Shown: positions 19,530-28,794, numbered from the stretch's first letter. The stretch: 64,000 nucleotides of DNA from Proluteimonas luteida (GCF_021191695.1 NZ_JAIWPT010000001.1:62001-126000); one strand, 5' to 3'. The notes: generated by a model not told the origin, from the letters alone. Numbers and translations are program-made.

Positions 19530-19799
19530 TCAGCCGCGGTCGCTGCGCTTCTTCGGTCTGCCCGCGTCTCCGGACTTCGCCGCCTCGGCAGCCTTGGCGG
19601 CCGGGGCCTCGGCATCGAGCCGGGTCAGCGTGCGGGTGACGCCCAGGACCTCGATGCGGCCGCCGGATTTGCGGAAATCCGCGAGATCGTTGGCGATGCG
19701 ATCGCTGGTCATCGATGCGCCACGGTCGCTGGTCTTGCGACCCACGAACAGGTGGCTGGTGTTGGAAGGGGGAAGGGCGGGTTTCTTGGCACGTGGCAT
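19530..19799 (-). CDS. Small hypothetical protein, Lys/Ala-rich C-terminus
   Basis: 89 aa. MPRAKKPALPPSNTSHLFVGRK is followed by a short ordered part (IANDLADFRKSGGRIEVLGVTRTL) and a basic tail (GRPKKRSDRG). It lies 11 nt after the YkgJ gene on the same strand and is probably the last gene of that operon. The middle part is conserved-looking, but I do not recognise the family. Confidence 0.65.
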   Translation of the reverse strand: MPRAKKPALPPSNTSHLFVGRKTSDRGASMTSDRIANDLADFRKSGGRIEVLGVTRTLTRLDAEAPAAKAAEAAKSGDAGRPKKRSDRG

Positions 19800-19810
19800 G
19801 ATGGCCTCCG

Positions 19811-20116
19811 TCAGTACATGACCAGTGGGATGCCGCGCGTATTGCGATCGGCATAGTCGTCGCGGATGCCGCGACAGTAGGGGCCCGCCATCACGAAGCG
19901 ACGGCAGACCTCGGGCCGGGTGTCGTAGATCGAGCAGCACATCCGCGCCGCGTCGATCGCCACACACCAGCCCTCGTCATCGCGCGCCATCACGTGCAGG
20001 CCGGCGTCGGTGACATCGGTGAAACGTTCCGGCACGTCGTCGCCCGACTGCAGCACGACGGTCAGCCGGCAGCAGACCGCGTCGCAGCGGTCGCAGTCGA
20101 CATCGGCCGCGCTCAC
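19811..20116 (-). CDS. YkgJ-family cysteine cluster protein
   Basis: 101 aa. Cys residues are arranged CDRCDAVCC near the N-terminus, then GWCVAI, ARMCCSIYDTRPEVCRRF and a final YC. This is the YkgJ pattern and probably binds zinc or an Fe-S cluster. The start codon overlaps the methyltransferase stop by 4 nt, so it is translationally coupled to that gene. The pairing of a YkgJ protein with a methyltransferase may be functional (inference). Confidence 0.9.
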   Translation of the reverse strand: MSAADVDCDRCDAVCCRLTVVLQSGDDVPERFTDVTDAGLHVMARDDEGWCVAIDAARMCCSIYDTRPEVCRRFVMAGPYCRGIRDDYADRNTRGIPLVMY

Positions 20117-20787
20117 GACGTGCGTACCGTCGCGGTGGCGCGGCGGTAATGCAGCAGCCGGCCGCGCCGGATCTCGACGTCGGCGTCGTCCATCGCGCAG
20201 CGCGATTCGCTGACGTCGAATCCCTGCAGGTCCAGCATCCGCGTGAACGGCGCGCTGTTGCCGCGTCCCGGATCGGTGACCAGCACCTCGGCGCGGTCGC
20301 GTGCGAAGCGCTCGACGATGCCCGCCAGCAGCGCGGCATGGCCGCGTTCGTACAGCACGTCGCTGGCGATGATCATGTCGAAATCGCCCAGCGCCTCGAG
20401 CGGCTGGTCCCAGCGCATCTGCCGGTAGTGCACCGCCGGCAGCGCGTTCAGCGCCGCGTTGTAGGCCAGGAACGACTCGGCCAGCGGGTGCATGTCCGAG
20501 GCGACGACGTCGGCGCCTCGGCGCTGCAGGACCAGGCTGGCGAGGCCGATGCCGCAGCCGATCTCGAGGATCCGCTTGCCCGCGATGTCAGCCTTGTCCA
20601 TCGCCTGCGCGAGCAGCCGGCCCGACGGCCACAGCTGTCCGAACAGGCACCACTGCGCCGACGAGATGCCCAGCCGCGCACCGTGTCCGTCGGGATCGGA
20701 GAACTGCTGGCGGTCGCTGAGCACGCGCAGCCGGAACGGGTGTCCGCCGACGAGTACGGTGAGGTTGCGGGTCGAATAGCCGGGCAC
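20113..20787 (-). CDS. Class I SAM-dependent methyltransferase
   Basis: About 224 aa from a GTG start. SAM motif I is ILEIGCGIGLASLVLQ, followed by DVVASDMHPLAESF and FDMIIASDVLYERG. The layout, with WPSGRLLAQ before motif I, fits the METTL21-like/lysine methyltransferase-like family (PF10294), which modifies proteins. No ATG lies near the conserved N-terminus, so the GTG at 20787 is the best start, but it is uncertain. First gene of a coupled operon with the YkgJ gene. Confidence 0.85.
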   Translation of the reverse strand: MPGYSTRNLTVLVGGHPFRLRVLSDRQQFSDPDGHGARLGISSAQWCLFGQLWPSGRLLAQAMDKADIAGKRILEIGCGIGLASLVLQRRGADVVASDMHPLAESFLAYNAALNALPAVHYRQMRWDQPLEALGDFDMIIASDVLYERGHAALLAGIVERFARDRAEVLVTDPGRGNSAPFTRMLDLQGFDVSESRCAMDDADVEIRRGRLLHYRRATATVRTS

Positions 20788-21080
20788 GGCGCTTCCAGTA
20801 GGGCGTCGCCCGGAAAGCGGGCGATGACGCGTGGGAGGAAGCGAGGCGTGCGACGGTGAGGATCGCGCGGGACGCATGGAGGGACGGACGCCCATGGGCC
20901 ATCCTAGCACCGTGGTGTGAAATTCCCGGTGGGGCCGGCATTCGCGCGTCGTTCCGCCACTGCGCAAGGCGCGGCCGGGCAGTGCGCTTGCCGCGTGCGG
21001 CGCGCGCATCCGACAATCGGGTGCGCGTCGGCCCTGCCGGTCGGCGCGACGCCTCCGCTTCCGCATCCCATCGTGCCTGC

Positions 21081-21767
21081 ATGGCCGCCGATCCGCCGAC
21101 GAGATCCGTTCCTCCCGCCGCTGCACCTGCCGTCGCGCACGCCTGGAGCCTGCTGGCGTTGTCGAGCATCCTCGTGTTCGTCGCCGCCGCGCTCGCGCTG
21201 CACGGACTGCGGCCCGAGCTCGACCCGGTGCACAGCCAGATGAGCCTGTACCTGATCGGCGCCTGGGGGCCGTTGCTGCAGGCGGCCTATGCGTGCCTGA
21301 GCATCGGCATGATCGCGCTGGCGGTCGGCCTGCGCCGGGCGATGGTGCCGGCCTCGCGCAGCGCGGCGCCGTTGCTGCTGTTCGTGCTCGGCGGGATCGC
21401 GCTGACGACGACGGCGTATGCGTGGATGGACCTGCCCGGCCTCGACCGCACGCTGGAGGGCCTGGTCCACGGCGTCTCGGCGCAGGCGGCGTTCCTGTGC
21501 GCGACCACCGCCATGGTGCTGCAGGCGATGCGTTTGCGGCTGGACCCGCACTGGCGGCGTGCGTGGCCATGGCTGCTGGCATGGGCGCTGGCCTGTTTCG
21601 CCTCGGTCTGGGGACTGGCGTTGTGGCGCGATGCGCCGCGCGGCCTGGCGCAGAAGGCGGTCATCGCCCTGATGCTCGGCTGGCTGGTCACGGCCTGCCT
21701 GATGCTGTGGCGACGCACGCGCGTCGGCAGGCCCCGCGCGGCGCCCGACGCGGGGCGCATGCGCTGA
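21081..21767 (+). CDS. DUF998-family integral membrane protein
   Basis: 228 aa with six probable transmembrane helices, beginning at about residue 19 (SLLALSSILVFVAAALAL) and ending with AVIALMLGWLVTACLML and a basic tail. The loop YAWMDLPGLDRTLEGLVHGVSA with its HG motif is typical of DUF998. Function unknown. The frame extends 75 codons upstream, but the ATG at 21081 is where the protein-like sequence begins. Confidence 0.82.
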   Translation: MAADPPTRSVPPAAAPAVAHAWSLLALSSILVFVAAALALHGLRPELDPVHSQMSLYLIGAWGPLLQAAYACLSIGMIALAVGLRRAMVPASRSAAPLLLFVLGGIALTTTAYAWMDLPGLDRTLEGLVHGVSAQAAFLCATTAMVLQAMRLRLDPHWRRAWPWLLAWALACFASVWGLALWRDAPRGLAQKAVIALMLGWLVTACLMLWRRTRVGRPRAAPDAGRMR

Positions 21768-21899
21768 CGTCCGCACACCGCGTCACCCGTTCACGCCGGC
21801 CGCACCGGCGGCCCGACAGAATGCGCCTCATCCAGCCACGGCGGCATGCCGCACCGGCATGGACCCTTGCCTTCCACCGGTCGCCACCAGGAGAACGTC

Positions 21900-22076
21900 A
21901 TGATCAAGTGGGCCATCATCTTCGCCGTCATCGGCCTCATCGCAGGCGTGCTCGGCTTCAGCGGCGTCGCCGGCGCCTCGTTCGGCATCGCCAAGTTCCT
22001 GTTCTGGGCCGCGATCATCATCGCCGTGGTGCTGTTCGTGCTCGGCATGACGGTGGCGAAGAAAGTATCGAGTTGA
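21900..22076 (+). CDS. DUF1328 small membrane protein (YtjA-like)
   Basis: 58 aa. The ATG has a strong ribosome-binding site (AGGAG) 7 nt upstream. Two hydrophobic helices ([17 protein letters not shown] and [17 protein letters not shown]) are joined by a short Gly/Ala/Ser turn, exactly the DUF1328 pattern. These small proteins are induced in stress or stationary phase in several bacteria; their role is unknown. Confidence 0.93.
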   Translation: MIKWAIIFAVIGLIAGVLGFSGVAGASFGIAKFLFWAAIIIAVVLFVLGMTVAKKVSS

Positions 22077-22108
22077 CGCCGGCGCGCCGCTGTACGGCAT
22101 GCCCCCAT

Positions 22109-22143
22109 CGCCCGCGTCCGCCACCGGCGGCGCGGGCGTTTTT
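22109..22143 (+). terminator. Rho-independent terminator after the DUF1328 gene
   Basis: The stem CGCCCGCG/CGCGGGCG, extended inward by CCGCC/GGCGG, is followed by five T residues at 22139-22143. It is 32 bp after the stop codon and before the end of the convergent atoE gene. Confidence 0.85.
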
Positions 22144-22169
22144 CATGGATGGCGCGCGGCACGGGCGTG

Positions 22170-23474
22170 TCAGAACAGCGCCAGCACCAGGCCGATGATC
22201 GCGCCGGAGGCGATCAGCAGCATCAGGCAGTAGCCCATGATGTCCTTGATCTTCAGGCCGGCGATCGCCAGCAGCGGCAGGGCGAAGAACGGCTGCAGCA
22301 TGCTGGTCCAGGCATCGCCCCAGGCGACCGCCATCGCCACGCGCGGCAGGTCCGCGCCCAGCGCCTGCGCCGCGGGGATCATCACCGGTGCCTGCACCGC
22401 CCACTGGCCGCCGCCCGACGGCACGAACATGTTGATCAGGCCCGCCGACAGGAAGGTCCAGAACGGCAGGCTGTCGGCGCTGGCGAAGGCCACGAACCAC
22501 TCGGACAGCGTCGTGGCCAGTCCCGAGTGCACGAGGATCGCCATGATGCCGGCGTAGAACGGGAACTGGACCACGATGCCCGCGCCGCCCTTGATCGCCT
22601 CCTGCAGCGCCGCCAGCAGGCGCGCCGGCGTGCGGTGCAGGGTGATGCCCAGCATCAGGAAACCGTAGTTGACGATGTTGAGGTTCAGGCCGCCGCCGGC
22701 GACGAAGTAGTCGACCAGGTACACCAGGCCGGCCACGCCGATCGCCACCGACAGGATCCAGCCGTGCTCGAGCTTCTCGGCCGGATGCGCGTCGTGCTCG
22801 AGCTCCGGCGGCGCCGGGTCGTCGGGCGGCGTGAACAGCACCGCGTCCTTGTCGGGTGGGGTCATCGCGCGGTTGATCAGCGGCACCGCGACCACCAGCA
22901 GCGCGATGATCAGCAGGTTGAACGGCGCGAACAGGGTCTCCGACGTGGGAATGATGCCGATCGCGTCCTGCAGGAAGTGGCCCTCGGTGGCGATGGTCAG
23001 CGGAATCGAGCCCGACAGGCCGCCATGCCAGACGATGAAGCCCGAGTACGCGCTGGCCACCAGCAGGCGGTAGTCGACGCGGACATGCTTGGCGACCTCG
23101 CGCGCGAACAGCGCGCCGATCACCAGGCCGAAGCCCCAGTTGATCCAGTTCGCCGCCAGCGCGACCAGGGTGACGACGACGATCGCGTTCTTCGGCGTGC
23201 GGCAGCGCGAGGCCAGCCAGGTCAGCATCCGCTTGACCGGCGGGGTCTTGGCGAGGATGAAGCCGGTCACCAGCACCAGCAGCATCTGCATCGAGAAGCC
23301 CAGCAGCTCCCAGAATCCCGCGCCCCAGTAGCGCACCAGGTCGAGCGGGGCGGTGCGTTCGATCGCGAACGCGGCGACGGCCGCCAGTGCGGTGAAGATC
23401 AGGACGAAGACGTAGGCATCGGGCAGGAAGCGTTCGACGAGGCGGACGCTGAGGCGGGTGGCGCGCTGGAACAT
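22170..23474 (-). CDS. atoE: Short-chain fatty acid transporter, AtoE family
   Basis: 434 aa, the usual family length, with about ten or more membrane helices. Conserved blocks include FWELLGFSMQMLLVLVTGF, LVALAANWINWGFGLVIGAL, YSGFIVWHGGLSGSIPLTIA and FVPSGGGQWAVQAPVMIPAA. AtoE imports acetoacetate, butyrate and similar acids in E. coli. No ato catabolic genes are adjacent, so the substrate here is inferred from the family only. Confidence 0.9.
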   Translation of the reverse strand: MFQRATRLSVRLVERFLPDAYVFVLIFTALAAVAAFAIERTAPLDLVRYWGAGFWELLGFSMQMLLVLVTGFILAKTPPVKRMLTWLASRCRTPKNAIVVVTLVALAANWINWGFGLVIGALFAREVAKHVRVDYRLLVASAYSGFIVWHGGLSGSIPLTIATEGHFLQDAIGIIPTSETLFAPFNLLIIALLVVAVPLINRAMTPPDKDAVLFTPPDDPAPPELEHDAHPAEKLEHGWILSVAIGVAGLVYLVDYFVAGGGLNLNIVNYGFLMLGITLHRTPARLLAALQEAIKGGAGIVVQFPFYAGIMAILVHSGLATTLSEWFVAFASADSLPFWTFLSAGLINMFVPSGGGQWAVQAPVMIPAAQALGADLPRVAMAVAWGDAWTSMLQPFFALPLLAIAGLKIKDIMGYCLMLLIASGAIIGLVLALF

Positions 23475-23604
23475 GGACGGTCAACCGGCATGGGGACCGG
23501 GAACGATAACGGCCTGCTGCGTCGCAGCATGCTAGACCTTGGTCGGTTTGCAATCCTGCCTCCCGCGTGGCTGGAGGCGTCGCCGGACACGCGCGTACCC
23601 ATGC

Positions 23605-23632
23605 GCAGAGGCCGCCCGGAGGCGGCCTCTGC
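23605..23632 (-). terminator. Hairpin after the MliC-like gene
   Basis: A 12-bp perfect stem (GCAGAGGCCGCC with its complement) with a 4-nt loop lies 29 bp past the lipoprotein stop on the minus strand. There is no T tract, so its role as a terminator is inferred from position and stability. Confidence 0.55.
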
Positions 23633-23661
23633 AACACGGTGGCACCGGTGCCGACGCGGCG

Positions 23662-24057
23662 TCAGTGCGGCGGCGCGACCGCCATGCAGGCGCGGTCGGG
23701 CTGGCCGACGACGGTCAGCAGGGCGTCGTTGGGACCCCGTGTCCACAGCACGTTGCCGGCCTCGTCGGCGTACTTGGCGCCGGACGCGGCGGGCTCGCTG
23801 TACAGGGCCAGTACCTGTCCGTCGACCGAGACGCTGGCCGCGTCGCCGTCGAAGGTCGCGGTGATGCGGGTGCCTTCGCAGTCGTACATCGACACCGCCG
23901 GCGCGGCGTCGGTCGATGGGGTTTCCGGCTCGGTGGCCGCATCGGCGTCGGCGGCGGCAGGCGGGGGCACGGTGGTGTCGGGCGGCGCTTCGGCCTGGCT
24001 GCAGGCCACCAGCAGGGTACAGATCGCTGCGGCCGTCAGGAAGGGAGCGTGGCGCAT
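23662..24057 (-). CDS. MliC-like lipoprotein (lysozyme-inhibitor fold)
   Basis: 131 aa. A lipoprotein signal has its lipobox at LLVAC, with Cys19 as the lipidated residue. A Pro/Ala/Asp-rich linker (to about residue 60) precedes an MliC domain: YDCEGTRITATF, then SGAKYADEAGNVLWTRGPNDALLTV, then a final Cys. MliC-family proteins in the outer membrane or periplasm block C-type lysozyme; a few members have other roles. Two Cys in the domain could form the conserved disulfide. The start could also be an ATG five codons upstream. Confidence 0.82.
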   Translation of the reverse strand: MRHAPFLTAAAICTLLVACSQAEAPPDTTVPPPAAADADAATEPETPSTDAAPAVSMYDCEGTRITATFDGDAASVSVDGQVLALYSEPAASGAKYADEAGNVLWTRGPNDALLTVVGQPDRACMAVAPPH

Positions 24058-24225
24058 GGGTCGTCTCCTCATCAAGCGGATCAGTGGGTGCGGGTCGTAC
24101 CGGCAGCCCGCGCGGGGGCGCGGGCCCGGATCCAGCATACGCGCGAGGCCGCTGCGGCGAGGGTGCACCGCAGCATTGCCGATCGCCATGGGCCCGCGGA
24201 GAACCCCGCAGACGCCGCCCGGGAG

Positions 24226-26571
24226 TCAGGCCGCGGCCAATCCCCGCATCGCGTAGCGGTGACGGTCCGCGCCGCTGCCGCTGGCCTGGACCGCGTCGAG
24301 GAAATCGCGGCCCCAGCGGTCGACGTCGTAGTGGCTGACGATGTCGTACAACTGCCGCTGGCGCGCCGCCGCCTCGTGGTCGGGCATCGCCAGCGCCTGG
24401 CGCAGGCCGGCGACCAGGTCGACCTGGTCGTGCGGATTGGTCAGCACCGCGCCCTTGAGTTCCGCGGCCGCGCCGGCGAACTCCGACAGCACCAGCACGC
24501 CGGCGCTGCCTTCGATGCCCTGCGCGGCGATGAACTCCTTGGCGACCAGGTTGAGCCCGTCGCGCAGCGGCGTGATCCACATCAGGTCGGCGGCGGCGTA
24601 GTGCGCCAGCACCTCCTCGAACGGCAGTCCGCGCGAGAAGAACCGCACAGGGGTCCAGTCGAGCATCGAGTAGCGGCCGTTGATGCGCCCGACGGCCTGT
24701 TCGATCTGGGTCTGCAGCTGGCGGTAGACGGTCATCTCCTTGGCCGCCGGCACGCAGATCATCAGCAGGTTGACCTTGCCGCGCAGATCCGGCTGCTCGT
24801 CGAGCAGGCGTTCGAACGCCAGCAGCTTCTCCAGCGTACCCTTGGTGTAGTCCAGCCGTTCGACCGACAGCACCAGCTTGCGGCCGCTGAACTCGCGGCG
24901 GATCTTCTCCAGCCGCGTGCGCACGTGCGGGTGCGCAAGACCGCTCTCGATCCGGCGCAGGTCGGTGCCGACCGGGTGCGCGCCCAGGCCGATGGTCCGG
25001 TCGCCGACCCGCAGGCGGGTGGTCATGTCGTCCAGGCCGACCGCGCAGCCGTAGGTCAGGAAGCGCGGCGCGCAGCCTTCGCGGGACAGGGTTTCGGTCG
25101 GCATCGCGCCGCGCACCACGTCGACGAAGTTCTCGACCTGGCGCGGGATGTGGAAGCCGATGTAGTCGCACTGCATCAGGCTGCCGAGGATCTCGCGCCG
25201 CCAAGGCACCACGTTGAACACGTCGGCCGACGGGAAGTAGGTGTGGTGGAAGAACGCGATGCGCACGTCCGGGCGCAGTTCGCGCAGGTAGGCCGGCACC
25301 ATCCACAGGTTGTAGTCGTGCAGCCACACCGTGGCGCCCGGCGCGGCCTCGGCGGCGGTGGCCTCGGCGAACTTGCGGTTCACCCGCAGGAAGATCTTCC
25401 AGTCGTCCTCGCGGAAGCGCGCGCGCTCCCAGAAGGTGTGCAGCATCGGCCAGAACGCTTCCTTGGAGAAACGCTTGTAGAACGCGTCGACCTCGGTCTT
25501 GGTCAGCGGCACGCGCGCGACCGTCAGGTCCGGGTAGGCGTCGCTGTCGACCGGGGTGTGGGTCTGGAACTTGCCGAGCTTGGGATCGTCGATGCTCCAC
25601 GCGACCCACGAGCCCTTCTGCCCGCCGCCGAAGAAGCCGAGCAGGCTGGGGATGATGCCGTTGGGCGAGGTCGGCCGGCGGCGCTTGCGCTCGCCGTCCT
25701 CGACGTATTCCTCGTACGGCAGCCGGTGGTAGACCATGACCAGCTCGGACTTTCCGGTCGCCTCGGGCGCGCGGATCTTCAGATGCGGGTCGTCGGCGTC
25801 GAGCAGGCCGAAGTGGGCGACCGCCTCGAGAATGCCGCCGCAGCCCGGTTCGCGCGCATGGAACACGTTCGCCAGCTGGTTGGTCGCGTCGACCAGCGCG
25901 GGCTCCGATTCGCCGACGCACACGCCCTGGAAGCCGGAGATGTACATCGACAGGTCGTTGAGGGTGTCGCCGGCGACCAGCACGCGCTCGTGCGGCAGGT
26001 CGAGGTGGTCGGCCAGCGCGGCCAGCGTGCGGCCCTTGTCGGTGTCGGGCGGCAGGATGTCGAGGTAGCGGTCGGCCGAGTACAGCACCGAGCAGTCGAG
26101 GGCGCGCGCGGCCGCCTCGATGTCGCTGCGCACCGACGCCAGCGCCTCCGGCTCGCAGAAGTACGAGCAGCGGCGCTCCTGCGGCACGTCCTGGCGTACC
26201 AGGCCGGGGAAGTCGGCCATCGCCTCGGCGACGGCATGTTCGCCGGGCCAGCGCCGGTCGATGCGGGTCTGCAGCGGCTGGATCGGCTGCAGCGTGCGGC
26301 CGTCGACGACGGTGCCGCCGACATCGCAGATCACGTAGTCGGGGCGCGGCAGGCTGGGATCGGACAGCAGCGGCATGACGGCCTCGAGGCCGCGGCCGGT
26401 GACGAAGGTCAGGCGGATCTCGGGATGGCGGTCGACCAGCCGGTAGAGCTGCTGGCGATGCGCGGGGGATCCGGCGAGGAAGGTGCCGTCGAGGTCGGTC
26501 GCGAGCATCAGTCGCGGCACGAACGGGGTATTCGCGGGTGAGAGATCGGTGGTCAGGTTGTCTGAAATCAA
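24226..26571 (-). CDS. ggpPS: Bifunctional glucosylglycerol-phosphate synthase/phosphatase (GgpPS)
   Basis: 781 aa. The N-terminal HAD phosphatase domain (residues about 20-275) has D26-x-D28-x-T30 (LMLATDLDGTFLAG) and VLVAGDTLNDLSMY. The C-terminal GT20 glycosyltransferase domain (about 290-770) has WLHDYNLWMVPAYLRE, LSVERLDYTKG and DGLNLVAKEF. A phosphatase placed before the synthase is the arrangement of Stenotrophomonas GgpPS, which makes the compatible solute glucosylglycerol; OtsA/OtsB trehalose enzymes differ. The TTG start overlaps the stop of the upstream transporter gene (TTGA) and has AAGGA 6 nt before it. An ATG 21 codons further in (26507) is the alternative. Confidence 0.88.
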   Translation of the reverse strand: MISDNLTTDLSPANTPFVPRLMLATDLDGTFLAGSPAHRQQLYRLVDRHPEIRLTFVTGRGLEAVMPLLSDPSLPRPDYVICDVGGTVVDGRTLQPIQPLQTRIDRRWPGEHAVAEAMADFPGLVRQDVPQERRCSYFCEPEALASVRSDIEAAARALDCSVLYSADRYLDILPPDTDKGRTLAALADHLDLPHERVLVAGDTLNDLSMYISGFQGVCVGESEPALVDATNQLANVFHAREPGCGGILEAVAHFGLLDADDPHLKIRAPEATGKSELVMVYHRLPYEEYVEDGERKRRRPTSPNGIIPSLLGFFGGGQKGSWVAWSIDDPKLGKFQTHTPVDSDAYPDLTVARVPLTKTEVDAFYKRFSKEAFWPMLHTFWERARFREDDWKIFLRVNRKFAEATAAEAAPGATVWLHDYNLWMVPAYLRELRPDVRIAFFHHTYFPSADVFNVVPWRREILGSLMQCDYIGFHIPRQVENFVDVVRGAMPTETLSREGCAPRFLTYGCAVGLDDMTTRLRVGDRTIGLGAHPVGTDLRRIESGLAHPHVRTRLEKIRREFSGRKLVLSVERLDYTKGTLEKLLAFERLLDEQPDLRGKVNLLMICVPAAKEMTVYRQLQTQIEQAVGRINGRYSMLDWTPVRFFSRGLPFEEVLAHYAAADLMWITPLRDGLNLVAKEFIAAQGIEGSAGVLVLSEFAGAAAELKGAVLTNPHDQVDLVAGLRQALAMPDHEAAARQRQLYDIVSHYDVDRWGRDFLDAVQASGSGADRHRYAMRGLAAA

Positions 26572-27905
26572 TGGGCTTCCTTGTGGGATGAAGGGGAGGG
26601 AGAGGCGTCTTCGGCGGCCGCGCTGGACCGGTCCGGCCCCTCGGGCGCGGCGCCGGTCTCCGGCAGCATTTCCAGCGATGTCGGCGTCATGCGCAGCATC
26701 GGGTGGAAGCTGGCGGGGCTGTCGCGGTCGCGGCGGCGGACCAGGCGCCGGCCGGCGGCGATGGCGGCCAGCACGCCGAGGATCACCGCGAACGAGGCCG
26801 GCAGCGCGCCGGGACCGGCGCGGACCATGAGCGCGCCGACCAGCGCCGGACCGATCGCCGAACCGACGCCGTTGAGCAGCAGCAGGCTGGAGCAGCCCGA
26901 CAGCGTGTCCTCGGTCGGCAGGTGGTCGAGCAGGTGGGCCACGCACAGCGGGTAGATCGCGAACGCCAGCCCGCCGAACACGAAGAACAACGCGAACAGC
27001 GCCGTTTCCGAACGCGCGGCGGTGAACACCATCGCGATGCCGACCAGCGCCGCCAGCGCACAGACCACCGCCAGCGTCGTGCGCCGGTCGCCGCGGTCCG
27101 ACAGCCGGCCGATCGGCCACTGCAGCACCGCGCCGCCGAGGATCGTCGCGCTCATCAGCGCGGCGATGCCGTGCACGTCGAGGCCGAGGCCGTCGGCGTA
27201 GACCGCGCCCATGCCCCAGAAACCGCCCATCGCCAGCCCGGCCAGCAGCGCGCCGCTGGCCGCCGCCGGCGCGGCGCGCCACAACGCGACGAGTGCGAGT
27301 CGCGGCGTCGCCGGCAGGGTCGGCTGGGTCATGCGGCTGGCGACCACCGGCAGCGCGGCCAGGCAGATCAGGATCGCCACGACGCTGAACAGCACGAACG
27401 ATGCCGGATCCTCGATGCCGATCAGCCATTGTCCGGCGGCGAGTGCCAGCAGGTTGACCGCCATGTAGACCGCGAACACCTGGCTGCGCTTGTCCGGCGG
27501 CGCCTGCACGTTGAGCCAGCTCTCGATGACCGTGTACAGGCCGACCAGCGCGATGCCGGTGATCACCCGCAGCACCATCCAGATCCACGGATCGACGAAT
27601 ACCGGATGCAGCAGTACCGCGGCCGCGCACAGCGGCGCGTAGAAACCGAAGGCGCGGATGTGGCCGATGCGCTGGATCAGGCCGGGTGCGACATAGGTGC
27701 CGAGGAAGAACCCGACGAAGTAGCCCGACATGATCAGGCCGAGGGTCTGTTCGTCGAAGCCGGCCAGTCGTCCGTTGACCGCGAGCAGGGTGCCGAGCAG
27801 GCCGCTGCCCATCAGCAGCAGGGCAACACCGGCGAGCAACGCGGTCAGAGCTCGGACAACGGCGATGGCGGTCTCCGGTCGATGAACGACGGTGAATTGT
27901 AACAC
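26568..27905 (-). CDS. MFS transporter, YcaD-like
   Basis: About 445 aa with twelve predicted helices. Family signatures are IMSGYFVGFFLGTYVAPGLI, RVITGIALVGLYTVIESWLN and the loop GRLSDRGDRR. The gene precedes ggpPS and overlaps it by 4 nt. In Stenotrophomonas a ycaD-type gene also neighbours ggpPS, so a role in moving or regaining the osmolyte glucosylglycerol is likely (inference). The start is unclear: I chose GTG at 27905; the frame is open to an ATG at 27974, but that extra stretch is AT-rich and looks like promoter DNA. The C-terminal tail after the last helix is hydrophilic. Confidence 0.82.
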   Translation of the reverse strand: MLQFTVVHRPETAIAVVRALTALLAGVALLLMGSGLLGTLLAVNGRLAGFDEQTLGLIMSGYFVGFFLGTYVAPGLIQRIGHIRAFGFYAPLCAAAVLLHPVFVDPWIWMVLRVITGIALVGLYTVIESWLNVQAPPDKRSQVFAVYMAVNLLALAAGQWLIGIEDPASFVLFSVVAILICLAALPVVASRMTQPTLPATPRLALVALWRAAPAAASGALLAGLAMGGFWGMGAVYADGLGLDVHGIAALMSATILGGAVLQWPIGRLSDRGDRRTTLAVVCALAALVGIAMVFTAARSETALFALFFVFGGLAFAIYPLCVAHLLDHLPTEDTLSGCSSLLLLNGVGSAIGPALVGALMVRAGPGALPASFAVILGVLAAIAAGRRLVRRRDRDSPASFHPMLRMTPTSLEMLPETGAAPEGPDRSSAAAEDASPSPSSHKEAH

Positions 27906-28103
27906 ATTGATAAATATGGAGAATTTTCCGTTCCCGAGGATGCTGCAATGCAGCAGAAATCCCTTGCGGAACAAGCGCTTGCGACACCGACGTCATCTCC
28001 GGTGCGAAGCCGGAACCGGCGGTGAATGCGCCGGCAGGATTGCATCCCGCGTGCACCCCGGAGCCGTGATGATGGCGGCCACATCCACCGAGGAGAGGTC
28101 GCG

Positions 28104-28595
28104 ATGCGTCCACGAATGTTTTCGATCCTGCTGCCGGGCCTGCTGCTGGCCGCCTGTGGCGGGACACCTCCGGCCGGCGATGCGGACCGGGCCGGTACGG
28201 ACGAGGGCGCGACCGCGGCCCCGGCCGCTGGCGTGTCCGCTAGTGAAGAATCCGGCGATGCGCACACGGCCGACGAGGACGTGATCGTTTCCACGAACGA
28301 ACCCTTCTGGCAGGCACGGGTGGAAGGCGACAGCATCGTGCTGACCGGCGTCGACGCGCCGGAGCGTCGGCTGTCCGGCGCCTCGTCGTCGATGACCGCG
28401 GGCGGCCGCCGCATCGCCGCCAGCGACGCGGCCGGCGAGGTCGTGGTGACGGTACGCAGGATGCGTTGCGAGGACGACATGTCCGGCGCGGTGTTCCCGA
28501 TGACCGGGCTGCTGGCGATCGACGGCGGCGCGGCGATCCGGGGCTGCGCACGGCCGGCGACGATGCCGCCGCCGAAGCCGCCGGAAGAGGGCTGA
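28104..28595 (+). CDS. Lipoprotein, COG3650-like
   Basis: 163 aa with a lipoprotein signal; the lipobox LLAAC places the lipidated Cys at residue 18. A Gly/Ala-rich linker is followed by a beta-rich domain that begins STNEPFWQARVEGDSIVLTG. The NEPFW motif is typical of COG3650-type exported proteins of unknown role. Later come VTVRRMRCEDDMSG and AAIRGCARP, giving two Cys for a likely disulfide. AGGAG lies 11 nt before the ATG. Divergent from the transporter gene. Confidence 0.8.
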   Translation: MRPRMFSILLPGLLLAACGGTPPAGDADRAGTDEGATAAPAAGVSASEESGDAHTADEDVIVSTNEPFWQARVEGDSIVLTGVDAPERRLSGASSSMTAGGRRIAASDAAGEVVVTVRRMRCEDDMSGAVFPMTGLLAIDGGAAIRGCARPATMPPPKPPEEG

Positions 28596-28653
28596 GAGGT
28601 ATCCCCCTCAACGTCCCGGCTACTTCGCGCAGCATGATCGTAGGTCGGCCCCA

Positions 28654-28673
28654 CGCGGCCGACGCTGGGTGTC
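28654..28673 (+). terminator. GC-rich hairpin after the COG3650-like gene
   Basis: The inverted repeat GTCGGCC...GGCCGAC lies about 60 bp after the stop codon and has no T tract. It is a possible transcription stop before thpR. Confidence 0.4.
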
Positions 28674-28782
28674 TGCCGTCGGGGGCGTTTGACCTGCGGC
28701 TGGTCCTGCGGCGGCCTGCCATCCGGGAGCAGGTTCTCCCGGCATGGTCATCGCCCCCGACCGGGCCGCGTTGCCTGCGTGG

Positions 28783-28794
28783 GACAATCGGGGC
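28783..28794 (+). promoter_or_regulatory. -10-like GACAAT directly before thpR
   Basis: GACAAT at 28783-28788 lies 6 nt before the thpR ATG, the same geometry as the TAGAAT before nfuA. It predicts a leaderless or nearly leaderless transcript. No ribosome-binding site is visible. Confidence 0.4.

Noticed and set aside
24226..26571. Trehalose-6-phosphate synthase (OtsA) for the GT20 protein
   Set aside because: The N-terminal phosphatase-synthase order and the neighbouring YcaD-like gene fit GgpPS better. OtsA normally has no such fusion in this order.
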